A stretch of 35,589 nucleotides of DNA from an uncultured Lachnospiraceae bacterium. Lineage in GTDB: Bacteria > Bacillota > Clostridia > Lachnospirales > Lachnospiraceae. The stretch spans positions 1-35,589 of the forward strand of contig URCR01000028.1 of assembly GCA_900546325.1 (NCBI GenBank). The letters run 5' to 3'. The translations under genes were made by a program, and so were the position numbers. Numbering within the stretch: position 1 is the stretch's first letter; each line of letters opens with the position of its first letter. The notes beneath the pieces were generated by a model. That model searched no databases and was not told where the DNA came from. It was given only the letters and a program-made list of their open reading frames with translations. Shown here in pieces: positions 1 to 8,317 of the stretch.

Positions 1-87
1 GCGTAAGTTTTGAAATTTGTTTTTCTCAACTTACACACTTTATTTTACACCCTCTTTTTTGTTGAATCATCATCCGGAAATCTGTTC

Positions 88-1929
88 TCACTTTGCTGAT
101 CTGTTCTGTAACAGCTCTCCCAGAAATCTAGACTGCTCCATCGCTTTCCCGTTTTTTTCTCTTACATAACTGATCGTCAGATGTTTCTTTGCACGTGTCA
201 TCGCCACATAGAACATCCGCCGCTCTTCCTCAATCTCCTCGGGAAGCTCTGCTTTTTTATATGGTGTCACATCTTCATTGGCACCGATAATAAACACAGT
301 ATCATACTCCAGTCCTTTTGCAGAGTGAAATGTCATAAGCGACAGCACATTTCTGTCCTCTGTCCGCGTAACTGCCTGCTGCTTCAACTCAACTGTATAC
401 GTTTCGATATGTGCAAACCATTCTTCGATCGTCTTAAATTCTTTTGCGCGCTCTTCCATCTCCCGGATCATTTCCTGGAGATCTTCCAGTTTCATCTTCC
501 TTCTGATCGCATACTCATTTAAGAACAGATCATAACCGACACTTTTTCTGATATACTGAATTGCCGCGTAAGGTGTCATCCGACTGATCACCTTCAGATC
601 CACTTCCAGCTGGTCGATTCGGTCAACCATCCAGTCTTTTTCCATGTAATATTTCCGCAGATTTTCAAAAGAAATCGCCCCCGGCTCCACACTGTCCCTG
701 CCAATATATCTGTTCGGCCGGTTCATGATCATCAAAAAATCGCCCCGGTCTCTTCCCCCAAGCGCCATCCGCATATATGCCTGGAAGTCTCTCCCGATAA
801 AATGCTCATAGAGATTTGGAAGGTGCTCTTTCATCTGAAATGGAATATGATATTCCATAAATGTCTCTACAAGTGCGCGCGGCTCTGTGTTTGTCCGATA
901 TAATACAGCAATCTGTGACGGCTCAATTCCTGCGGCAACTGCTTTTGCAATCTGCTCCCTCACATAGTGGCTCTCCTCCACCGGATGACGCACTTCCTGA
1001 ATATGCACATTGTCCCCCTGTTCGTTTACCGTGACAATCTCCTTCTGATAGCGGTTTTTATTCCGTTCGATCACTCTTCTCGCAGCACTTACAACAGCCT
1101 TGGTAGACCGATAATTCACGTCCAGTATAATTGATTTTGCATTGGGATAATCTCTAGAAAATCCGAGCATGATCTCCGGTCTTGCCCCGCGAAAACGGTA
1201 AATAGACTGATCATCATCCCCGACAATGAACAGATTGTTCTCTGGAAGTGCCAGCATGCGAATCACATCATACTGCACCTGATTGATATCCTGAAATTCA
1301 TCGATTAAAATATATTGAAATTTTTTCTGCCACATTTGAAGAATGTCCGGCCTCTTCTGAAACAGTTCATAACATAAAACGAGCATATCATCGAAATCAA
1401 TCTTCTTTAAAAGCTTTCTTCTTCGCTCATACTCTTCATAAATCTGGCGAAACATCTGGTCTGAACAGCTGCAGGATTCATACTCTTCAAGCAAAAGTCT
1501 GTTATTTTTGATCTGTCCGATCTCCGAAGCGATTCCCTGCAGAAATTCCTTCTCATCTTCCATCTCAAGCTCCATCCCGGCAATGACTTCCTTTAAAAGC
1601 GCCGTCTTTTCTTCCTCCGAAAAAATATTCGACGCATTCATCCGGTAGGCCCATTTCAAAATTCCATAGTAAATACCGTGGAAAGTTCCAAATGTAACCG
1701 GAAACCGCTCATCCTTTGTAATTCTCGTGAACCGCTCCCGCATCTCCTTTGCCGCCGCTTTTGTAAATGTGATGACAAGAATCTGCTCCGGTCTGACTCC
1801 ATGCTTTTTGATCAGATATTCTACCCGCCTTGTGATGACTAATGTTTTTCCTGAACCCGGACCGGCAAGCACCATTGCCGGTCCGTTCTTGTGACAGATT
1901 GCTTTTGTCTGTGCTTCATTAAATCCCAT
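88..1929 (-). CDS. UvrD/PcrA-like ATP-dependent DNA helicase (SF1A)
   Basis: A 613-residue superfamily 1 helicase that would unwind DNA 3'-5' using ATP in repair or replication restart. Visible motifs in order: Walker A AGPGSGKT at residues 22-29, motif Ia VITFTKAAAKEM, Walker B/motif II LIDEFQD near 207-213, motif III VGDDDQSIYRFRGA, motif IV region with NYRST, motif V MTFHSAKGLEYD, and motif VI FYVAMTRAKKHL near the C-terminus. It is about 100 residues shorter than classical PcrA/UvrD and lacks their long C-terminal extension, so it may be a UvrD paralogue rather than PcrA itself. The ATG start shares one base with the gltX stop (TAATG), which implies translational coupling and co-transcription from the gltX promoter. 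The function class is secure; the exact repair role is not. Confidence 0.93.
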   Translation of the reverse strand: MGFNEAQTKAICHKNGPAMVLAGPGSGKTLVITRRVEYLIKKHGVRPEQILVITFTKAAAKEMRERFTRITKDERFPVTFGTFHGIYYGILKWAYRMNASNIFSEEEKTALLKEVIAGMELEMEDEKEFLQGIASEIGQIKNNRLLLEEYESCSCSDQMFRQIYEEYERRRKLLKKIDFDDMLVLCYELFQKRPDILQMWQKKFQYILIDEFQDINQVQYDVIRMLALPENNLFIVGDDDQSIYRFRGARPEIMLGFSRDYPNAKSIILDVNYRSTKAVVSAARRVIERNKNRYQKEIVTVNEQGDNVHIQEVRHPVEESHYVREQIAKAVAAGIEPSQIAVLYRTNTEPRALVETFMEYHIPFQMKEHLPNLYEHFIGRDFQAYMRMALGGRDRGDFLMIMNRPNRYIGRDSVEPGAISFENLRKYYMEKDWMVDRIDQLEVDLKVISRMTPYAAIQYIRKSVGYDLFLNEYAIRRKMKLEDLQEMIREMEERAKEFKTIEEWFAHIETYTVELKQQAVTRTEDRNVLSLMTFHSAKGLEYDTVFIIGANEDVTPYKKAELPEEIEEERRMFYVAMTRAKKHLTISYVREKNGKAMEQSRFLGELLQNRSAK

Positions 1930-3386
1930 TATGCACCCAGCAGTTCGATTGCCTTGCGGATACGGTTCAGAGATTCTTCTTTTCCGATGATCTCCATGAT
2001 CTCTGTCGCACCGCCCGGTGTGTTCTGCTTACCGGATACTGCCGTGCGGACCGGCCACATCGCATATCCGTTCTTACAACCCTTCTTCTCTACATAGCCT
2101 TTGAGCATTTCATATAAAGCATCATTGCTGTAATCTTCCTGTATCTCAAATAACGGAAGCAGTTCCTGCAATACTTCCAGTGATGTCTCCGCATTTGTTT
2201 TCATTTTCTTATGTGTATACATTGCGATATCATACTCTGGAAGTTCCTCAAAGAAATCAATCTGATCTTTGATATCCGGAAATACCTCAATTCTTGATTT
2301 TACAAGTCCTGCAATCTTCTTTAAATCATAATCTTTATGGATGACTTCCTCAATATACGGCTTTGCAAGCTCATAAAATTTGTCAAAATCCATTGCTTTC
2401 ATGTACTCGCCGTTCATCCATTTCAGTTTCATTGTGTCAAACACTGCCGGAGATTTGCTCATATGATGATAATCAAATGCTTCCACAAGTTCCTCCAGTG
2501 AGAAAATCTCTCTGTTATCCGCAGGGCTCCATCCAAGCAGAGCCACATAATTGACGATTGCTTCTGTCAGATATCCCTGTTCCAGAAGATCCTCATAGGA
2601 AGAATGTCCTGAACGCTTGCTCAACTTCTTGTGTTCCTCATTTGTGATCAGCGGACAGTGTACATAAGTCGGAATCTCCCAGCCGAATGCCTCATACAGT
2701 CTGTTATACTTCGGTGCGGAAGAAAGATATTCATTTCCTCTTACCACGTGCGTGATTCCCATCAAATGGTCATCGATAACATTTGCAAAATTGTATGTCG
2801 GATATCCATCAGATTTGATCAGGATCATATCGTCCAGTTCTTCATTTGGAACGGTAATTTCCCCATAAATATCATCGTGGAATGTTGTTGTTCCTTCTGT
2901 CGGCATATTGATGCGGATGACATACGGCTTTCCGGCTGCAAGGTTCGCCTCAATCTCCTCTTTGCTCAGGTTCAGACAGTGCTTATCGTATGCAACAATC
3001 TCTGTGCCGCTTTCTGACACCTTATTCTTTAAAGATTCCAGACGTTCTTTATCACAGAAGCAATAGTAAGCATCCCCCTGTTCAATAAGCTGCTTTGCAT
3101 ACTTCATATAAATCCCCATCGCCTGACGCTCACTCTGCACATATGGACCGACACCGCCATCCTTGTCCGGTCCTTCATCATGAATCAGCCCGGTCTTCTC
3201 CAGAGTACGATAGATGATCTCAAGCGCTCCGTCAACGAATCTCTCCTGATCTGTATCTTCAATACGGAGCATAAAATCTCCGCCTTCATGTTTTGCGATC
3301 AGATATGCATACAATGCCGTACGCAGATTACCTACATGCATTCTTCCCGTAGGGCTTGGTGCAAATCTTGTTCTTACTTTACTCAT
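1929..3386 (-). CDS. gltX: Glutamyl-tRNA synthetase
   Basis: A class I aminoacyl-tRNA synthetase of 485 residues that charges tRNA-Glu (and tRNA-Gln where the GatCAB route is used). The N-terminus carries the Rossmann HIGH-type motif as FAPSPTGRMHVGN at residues 8-20, and the KMSKS-type loop appears as KLSKRSGH. Length matches bacterial GltX. An in-frame extension upstream exists, but the start chosen (ATG at 3386) sits 8 bases behind a good CAGGAG ribosome binding site and begins exactly at the conserved MSKVRTRFAPSPTG. A near-consensus promoter lies about 50 bases upstream, leaving a short leader with no room for a T-box. The helicase gene follows with a one-base overlap. Confidence 0.96.
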   Translation of the reverse strand: MSKVRTRFAPSPTGRMHVGNLRTALYAYLIAKHEGGDFMLRIEDTDQERFVDGALEIIYRTLEKTGLIHDEGPDKDGGVGPYVQSERQAMGIYMKYAKQLIEQGDAYYCFCDKERLESLKNKVSESGTEIVAYDKHCLNLSKEEIEANLAAGKPYVIRINMPTEGTTTFHDDIYGEITVPNEELDDMILIKSDGYPTYNFANVIDDHLMGITHVVRGNEYLSSAPKYNRLYEAFGWEIPTYVHCPLITNEEHKKLSKRSGHSSYEDLLEQGYLTEAIVNYVALLGWSPADNREIFSLEELVEAFDYHHMSKSPAVFDTMKLKWMNGEYMKAMDFDKFYELAKPYIEEVIHKDYDLKKIAGLVKSRIEVFPDIKDQIDFFEELPEYDIAMYTHKKMKTNAETSLEVLQELLPLFEIQEDYSNDALYEMLKGYVEKKGCKNGYAMWPVRTAVSGKQNTPGGATEIMEIIGKEESLNRIRKAIELLGA

Positions 3387-3438
3387 TTTTACACACTCCT
3401 GTTCTCTTTTGCTCGCGCAATGCTTTTCGCTATGTTCC

Positions 3439-3467
3439 ATTATATACAACTTATTCTCGCTTGACAA
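3439..3467 (-). promoter_or_regulatory. SigA-type promoter for gltX
   Basis: Read on the minus strand, -35 TTGTCA and -10 TATAAT are separated by 17 bases. This gives a predicted start about 45 bases ahead of the gltX ATG. Confidence 0.75.
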
Positions 3468-3547
3468 GGAGAAACTTGGAGAAAGACAGCCATCCACAGA
3501 TTCCGCCTGATCGGGAATCTCTGTATCTTAGCCCGTTATGAATACAG

Positions 3548-4294
3548 TCACTGCAACTTTTCTGACTGGCAAAGCATCTTCAGCAACGTCCGGTCCACGC
3601 GGTCATGGATAACTCCATCCGCGTATTTATCCGAAAAATGTTTATTCAGTGTAATTAAAATCAACTGATCCCCCTCATAATAGCCGAGCAGCCGTTCACA
3701 CAATGCAGTTCTTAAGTTTGTACCGAGCGCAAGGATGACATCCGCCCTCCTCACCTCTTCTGCCGCCTTCGTCATCACCTGGTTGTCCACCATCTCACCA
3801 TAGAGAACCGCTCTCGGGCGAAGTGCTGTATTACATTCTGTACAGAGCGGAACACGGCTGGATCGCCGGATATCCTCGAGGGAATACTCTTTCCCGCAGT
3901 GCGGACAATAATGCTCACAAATATTTCCATGCAGCTCAATCACGTTTTTACATCCCGCTCTTGTAGGAAGATGATAGACTCTCCTTGTGATCACAGCATT
4001 GATCAGACCCTTCTGCTCTAATGCTGCCAGTGCATAAAACCCTTCCCCCGGCGGCTTTTCCAGCTGCGGAAGCATCTCGTTCCGATAGAATTCATAGAAC
4101 AGCTCTTTTCTCGTAGAAAATAACGAGCTGCTGAAAAGCTCCTCTGCAGAATACTTATATTTTCGCTCGATATCATAGCTTTCCTGACTGTCGCGTATCA
4201 ACATATAATCGCTCTCCATAACCATTCCATTTCCGCTTAAAACAACAGTATATTTACTGTCCTTTAAAATATCCATCAATCTTTCTACGGTCAT
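3548..4294 (-). CDS. Divergent Sir2-family (NAD-dependent deacylase-like) protein
   Basis: A 248-residue cytoplasmic protein related to sirtuins, which remove acyl groups from lysines using NAD+. Seen: a Rossmann-type start with GNG at 21-23, the catalytic-type His in ELHGN (H122), a zinc ribbon of C130-C133 and C151-C154, RPRAVLYGEM matching the usual RPxVVxFGE, and GTNL matching GTSL. Unusual: the normally conserved TQNID motif reads TRRVY at 103-107 and GAGxS reads GNGM, so two NAD-contacting positions are changed. I recall a clostridial subgroup with a similarly altered motif, so this may be a subfamily trait rather than decay. It has its own promoter (4327-4355) and is monocistronic between gltX and the grd terminator. 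The fold is likely; deacylase activity is uncertain. Confidence 0.78.
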   Translation of the reverse strand: MTVERLMDILKDSKYTVVLSGNGMVMESDYMLIRDSQESYDIERKYKYSAEELFSSSLFSTRKELFYEFYRNEMLPQLEKPPGEGFYALAALEQKGLINAVITRRVYHLPTRAGCKNVIELHGNICEHYCPHCGKEYSLEDIRRSSRVPLCTECNTALRPRAVLYGEMVDNQVMTKAAEEVRRADVILALGTNLRTALCERLLGYYEGDQLILITLNKHFSDKYADGVIHDRVDRTLLKMLCQSEKLQ

Positions 4295-4326
4295 ACAACA
4301 TCCCCCACTTTCGTTTTATTATGGAT

Positions 4327-4355
4327 ATTGTAACATTCCTTTCTATCTTTTTCAA
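4327..4355 (-). promoter_or_regulatory. SigA-type promoter for the Sir2-like gene
   Basis: Minus-strand -35 TTGAAA, 17-base spacer, -10 TACAAT, ending about 33 bases before the ATG. Confidence 0.7.
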
Positions 4356-4451
4356 TGAATAGAAGTCTTATTTCTTATAATTGATGTATTTTCTTTTTTA
4401 TTTTCAGTTTTTTATTTTTATTGCGTCTTTCAAAATAGCATCTTTCACGGC

Positions 4452-4491
4452 AAAAAAGAGAAAGCATCCCACCTGGAAATGCTTTCTCTTT
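4452..4491 (-). terminator. Intrinsic terminator of the glycine reductase operon
   Basis: A perfect 13-base inverted repeat (4455-4467 with 4479-4491, arm AAAGAGAAAGCAT) with an 11-base loop, followed on the minus strand by a run of T, directly after the grdD stop. It closes the grd operon and insulates the Sir2-like gene. Confidence 0.88.
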
Positions 4492-4517
4492 CTATAACTA
4501 AATACTTAGAGGCTTAA

Positions 4518-5669
4518 TTAGTTGATATAACCTGCTTTTTTCAGTTCTTCTTCTGCTTTTGCAAGATTTGCATCAGATACACGAATGATAGGTCCTGTAC
4601 AGCCCATTCCGCTCTCTGCATAGATATTAATCTTCCAGAGTGCTTTTACGGCATCCTCAAGATCCATAACTTCGATACCCGGAATCTGTGCTGTAACGAT
4701 CTCCTTCGGAGGTTCCTTTACTTCTTCCTCTGCTGCTGCAGGTTTTGCCACTGTCTTATATGCATTCAGGATATCTTTGAATCCTGCTTTGTTTACTGCT
4801 GCAAATTCTGCTTTTGCAACTTCAAATACTTTGCCGCGTACAAGCTGTGCTGCGTAGCGGATCGCATTTGCGATAACCGGAGCACCGGAAGCACGGGAAA
4901 CGATCATAACAAGCTGTTCGTATCCTTCACCGATACCTGGTCCATATCCGAATCCAGTTGCTTCAAAACTTCCTCCTGTGTTGAAAGAAGAAAGCATCTT
5001 TACAAGGATATTACCTGTAAGTGAATCTGTAACCATGATATCCGGAGAAGCCTGAAGTACATCATTACCTCTCATGACACATCCGCCGTCAGCTCTTCCT
5101 GACTCTGCAAATGTAATATCATATCCGTTGCTCTGAAGTTCTTTTAAAGCTTTCTCAGTCTGACGAGCACCATCTACGTTTAAGATACCAACAGATGGGG
5201 TCTTCTTACCGCAAGCTTTCGCTGTGATAATTCCGTAGATTGCATTCTTGATCATACCTTCGATACGGTCTGTGCTGGAAGTACCTGTTGTGTTTGCAAT
5301 AAACATCTCTTTTGCAGTTGCAGGTGTTACACAGCGTCCGACAGTGGAAACACCGATTGGGAATGGGAAGTGCATTGTTACTGCAGCATCCACTTCTTTA
5401 TTTTTCAGCATTTCTTCCATCTTATCATGGCCTTCTTCATCGTTAGCCACTTTTACAGTAGTAACCCCTTCTGCTTCTAATGTACCGATGTAGTACACAT
5501 CGATTCCGTCTTTTGCAGCCTCAATTGCTGCAGCCATGGAGTTTTCTTCTCCGTGTTCGCTTCCCATACCTGTAAGAGCGATTTTAGGACGTTTGCCAAA
5601 GCTTCCTGTTTCCAGTCCCTGGGCAATCTCCATAAAAGTGGAAGCAATCATTTTTTCTATATTTGCCAT
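4518..5669 (-). CDS. grdD: Glycine reductase complex component C, alpha subunit
   Basis: A 383-residue subunit of protein C, which takes the acetyl group from carboxymethyl-selenoprotein A and releases acetyl phosphate. The sequence resembles acetyl/phosphotransacetylase-type proteins (PlsX-like N-terminal part: IALTGMGSEHGEEN). Near the C-terminus GMGCTGP places a cysteine at about residue 357, matching the cysteine that literature on this family (from memory, about Cys359) implicates in acetyl transfer. An upstream in-frame Met is possible, but the ATG at 5669 follows a GAGGTGG ribosome binding site and leaves a 13-base gap from grdC. It is the last gene of the operon, followed by a strong terminator. 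Confidence 0.95.
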   Translation of the reverse strand: MANIEKMIASTFMEIAQGLETGSFGKRPKIALTGMGSEHGEENSMAAAIEAAKDGIDVYYIGTLEAEGVTTVKVANDEEGHDKMEEMLKNKEVDAAVTMHFPFPIGVSTVGRCVTPATAKEMFIANTTGTSSTDRIEGMIKNAIYGIITAKACGKKTPSVGILNVDGARQTEKALKELQSNGYDITFAESGRADGGCVMRGNDVLQASPDIMVTDSLTGNILVKMLSSFNTGGSFEATGFGYGPGIGEGYEQLVMIVSRASGAPVIANAIRYAAQLVRGKVFEVAKAEFAAVNKAGFKDILNAYKTVAKPAAAEEEVKEPPKEIVTAQIPGIEVMDLEDAVKALWKINIYAESGMGCTGPIIRVSDANLAKAEEELKKAGYIN

Positions 5670-5682
5670 TTTGTCCACCTCT

Positions 5683-7218
5683 CTATTCTGCTGCCATAAG
5701 AGTTTCTGCAAAATCTTTCATTGCTTTTGCGATTAATCCTTTTACTTCTTCTTCAGAAACACCGGAATTGTCTTCTGCGCCTGTGTTTGCCTGAATTACG
5801 AATGAAACACCGTCAAAAAGGTTTGTCATACGGCCGAGGAATAAACTTCCTTTACCAACAATCATAGCGTTTTTGATCTTACCTGCTTTGATATCTTCTA
5901 CTGCAAATCCGATGTATGGAACACCTGAAGGGATATGTCCCTGAGTAGGAGCCCATCCTGTTAAACCATGTTTTGCAGCAAATGCAGGCATTTCTTTCTT
6001 ATCAAGATCACCTTTCTTCACAGCTAAGGCAGCAATCATCTTGTAGTTTGCTAACGGAACATCTCCAGCTCCTGCCGGTTTTGTGATATCCGGGTTCTGC
6101 ATCTCAGGAGAGAATTTATCGATATCTGTGATCTTTAATCCTACTCTCTCAAGCGGATCAGCAACAAGGCTTCCGATAACGTTCTGTGGAGCAGATCCTG
6201 TACCAACTGTGTGACGTCCAAGGATGTCAAGGTTGATCTCCGGGCTTTCTCCATCGTTCTCAGAAATGATTACACAGAATCCTGCAAGACAGTCTTCTAA
6301 GATCGGAAGACCTTTCTTCACATGGTCTTTACCATTCATACCAAGTTTCGCTGTACATCCACCAGCTGTTACCGCTACGCATTTGTAAGCACCTGATTTT
6401 ACAAGAGCTGCTGCTTCGATCAGTGCGTGAGAAGGTCCGGCACAGAATCCACGAGAGTCAGAACCTGTTGCATTTACAAGGCCTGCAACTTCTGCTGCAG
6501 CTTTTGCAAAGTTTCCACCACCACGCTGGTTCATATCACCACATGCTTCCTCAGCACAGTCGATTACGTATTCGATATCAGATTTTTCGATTCCTGTATT
6601 TCTTACAGCATATAATAAAGCAAGTACGCTTGTAGCTTTGCTCATTAAGTTTTCATGCATAACATGAGCAGAAAGGTTCACGTCAATGTCGTGAGCTCTC
6701 TTTACACATCCGACTAATTTTCCGGCAATGTAAAGTCCTTCTGCGTGCTCTTCCTTTACAAGATGTTCGATCTCGCTAAGTTCTACACCTTCTTCGATCT
6801 TCTCTGCAATATCCTCTGTGATGATCGGGTTTGCAACAAAAGCGTCTTTTGTTGCTGCAACGAAATCTTTGTCTAATTTCACAACTTCAAACATATCACA
6901 TGTCTGAACTAAAAGAAGGAATTCATTCTCCGGCATAATCTCACCGTATTTACCGAATCTCTCTGCACCTTCTTTTACTTTATCATAGTAAGGGAACTCA
7001 ACTTCTGCGAGTTCATCCGGATGTGCGTTTCCAATATATACCTGGTTTGGCCAGTAGTTTACACATTCTTCGTAAGAACGAAGATGGCTTTCAAGTTCTT
7101 TTAAGTATTCAGATTCTGGGTTAACAACTCTCTCTGTTGTCTGAGTTGTTCCGTTGTATACTACCATTTGTGGAGTATGTGCCAGTACATAGCTGGCTCC
7201 TTTAATTACACTGTTCAT
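5683..7218 (-). CDS. grdC: Glycine reductase complex component C, beta subunit
   Basis: A 511-residue beta subunit of protein C with a thiolase/FabH-like character (central GGNFAKAAAEVAGL, SRGFCAGPSHAL, GGCTAKLGMNGKDH stretches). With GrdD it cleaves carboxymethyl-selenoprotein A to acetyl phosphate, giving one ATP equivalent per glycine. Starts MNSVIKGASYVLAHTP as in other GrdC proteins, with AAAGGTGG-type SD just ahead. Lies 144 bases behind grdA, a gap containing a hairpin with a T-rich tail, and 13 bases ahead of grdD. Confidence 0.95.
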   Translation of the reverse strand: MNSVIKGASYVLAHTPQMVVYNGTTQTTERVVNPESEYLKELESHLRSYEECVNYWPNQVYIGNAHPDELAEVEFPYYDKVKEGAERFGKYGEIMPENEFLLLVQTCDMFEVVKLDKDFVAATKDAFVANPIITEDIAEKIEEGVELSEIEHLVKEEHAEGLYIAGKLVGCVKRAHDIDVNLSAHVMHENLMSKATSVLALLYAVRNTGIEKSDIEYVIDCAEEACGDMNQRGGGNFAKAAAEVAGLVNATGSDSRGFCAGPSHALIEAAALVKSGAYKCVAVTAGGCTAKLGMNGKDHVKKGLPILEDCLAGFCVIISENDGESPEINLDILGRHTVGTGSAPQNVIGSLVADPLERVGLKITDIDKFSPEMQNPDITKPAGAGDVPLANYKMIAALAVKKGDLDKKEMPAFAAKHGLTGWAPTQGHIPSGVPYIGFAVEDIKAGKIKNAMIVGKGSLFLGRMTNLFDGVSFVIQANTGAEDNSGVSEEEVKGLIAKAMKDFAETLMAAE

Positions 7219-7270
7219 TTGAAGGTTCCACCTTTCTTTTAGATGTTTAAAATGAGAATTTTTTATATAT

Positions 7271-7314
7271 ACTAAAAATAAAGGGTGATGAAGTAAGCAT
7301 TTACTCCATCACCC
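7271..7314 (-). terminator. Hairpin with T-rich tail between grdA and grdC (partial terminator or processing site)
   Basis: Arms 7283-7296 and 7301-7314 pair over 14 bases with one mismatch. On the minus strand the hairpin is followed by TTTATTTTTAG. Because grdC and grdD lie downstream with no obvious new promoter, partial termination or RNA stabilisation that raises grdA over grdCD is more likely than full termination. Confidence 0.6.
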
Positions 7315-7362
7315 GTAGAAAACCCAAAATCAAATCAGATTTTCGTTATAAATACTTATCTT

Positions 7363-7836
7363 CTATAAATATTTACAAAATTGTTCACGAATAGATGACA
7401 TCTCGCTTACGATATCATCAACGTCAAGTACCATTTCCATCATACCAACCTGCTCATCGTAAACAGCTTCATCGAATTCTTCTTTCAATTCTGGTTCACA
7501 TACATGATATACCGTGAGTCCTAACTCGACCCCTGTCAATGGTCCTGCGAATGTCGGGTCACCAGCAGTAACTGTCTCAGCAGCTAATCCTGCTGCCTCT
7601 CCTTCTGCTGCTCCAACGAGTACTACTAAATTCTCTGCACCGAATTCGTCTGCAAAGTCTTTTACTCGTTTCTGATTCTCAAGATCCATTGCACCTGCGC
7701 TAGTTCAGACGAAGCATTCAGTTGAAGAAAAAACTACTTCTCCACCGGCTGTCTTAACGCATTCTGCGATAGCTGGTCCTGGCACACCATCACGGTCACC
7801 AATGATAATTACTTTTTTTCCATCTAAAATTGCCAT
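7363..7836 (-). CDS. grdA: Glycine reductase selenoprotein A (in-frame UGA = Sec44)
   Basis: A 157-residue selenoprotein that accepts the carboxymethyl group from protein B on its selenol and passes it to protein C. Reading the minus strand from ATG 7836 gives MAILDGKKVIIIGDRDGVPG, then the hallmark redox motif C-F-V-Sec with UGA at 7705-7707, then TSAGAMDLENQKRV. Length and motif match known GrdA. A simple gene caller would start at the internal Met at 7689 and lose the catalytic third of the protein. AAGGAG SD precedes the true start. The C-terminal part is acidic. Preceded by trxA, followed by grdC. Confidence 0.96.
7705..7707 (-). other. UGA selenocysteine codon of grdA
   Basis: TGA lies in frame at codon 44, immediately after Cys-Phe-Val, with coding continuing for 113 codons. 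A SECIS element must begin within the following ~40 bases, but I could not draw a clean apical stem there. Confidence 0.93.
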
Positions 7837-7975
7837 GGCTTTTTCTCCTTCCTTTCATTTTATTTTTAGTATAAATTTATAGTTGGAATGCTTTCGCACT
7901 CCCGTAAAAGCCTGTCCGGCTTTGTACGCATTAAGTATACATGCTTTTTCTTAAAAATACAAATAGATTTTCAAA

Positions 7976-8293
7976 TTAGATGTATTTTTTGATCATAGCT
8001 TCAATATTAGCTTCTGTAGCGTCATCTTTTACAAGTTCTTCTACTTTCTCTCCGTCTTTGTAAATAGCCATAACAGGAAGTCCTAAGATTTTCTGTCCGA
8101 TGGCAAGACGACGAGCTTTTGTTGTATTCAGAGATGTGAATTTTAATTTATCTCCGTACTGATCAGCCATAGAGTGTACGAATGGCATTAACGCCTGGCA
8201 TGGTACACATCCGTCACCGAAGAAGTCTACGAATACGTATCCTTCTGCTTCTAATACTTCTGCCTGAAATGTATTTTTATCTACTTCTAACAT
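7976..8293 (-). CDS. trxA: Thioredoxin of the glycine reductase system
   Basis: A 105-residue thioredoxin that reduces the selenenyl-sulfide of selenoprotein A after each cycle. The active site is GCVPC (C29, C32) rather than the usual WCGPC, a variant I associate with thioredoxins encoded in grd operons of amino-acid-fermenting clostridia. The cis-proline region GLPVMAIYKDGE is intact. It starts 24 bases after trxB. The 139 bases to grdA contain only a weak hairpin (AAAGCC/GGCTTT at 7907-7923). Confidence 0.94.
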   Translation of the reverse strand: MLEVDKNTFQAEVLEAEGYVFVDFFGDGCVPCQALMPFVHSMADQYGDKLKFTSLNTTKARRLAIGQKILGLPVMAIYKDGEKVEELVKDDATEANIEAMIKKYI

Positions 8294-8317
8294 TTTACAT
8301 GCCCTCCTTGTGAAAAA

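Noticed and set aside
1..87. Terminator after the helicase gene (GTAAGTT/AACTTAC, 3-34)
   Set aside because: Seven base pairs with an 18-base loop and no proper T run; too weak to call.
3387..3547. T-box or longer leader for gltX
   Set aside because: The promoter at 3439-3467 leaves only about 45 bases of leader, and no T-box sequence is visible.
7687..7836. grdA as a broken or frameshifted gene
   Set aside because: The only interruption is a TGA at the conserved Sec position with intact flanking motif, so it is a selenoprotein.
7907..7923. Terminator between trxA and grdA
   Set aside because: Only a 6-bp stem; the downstream grd genes must still be transcribed.
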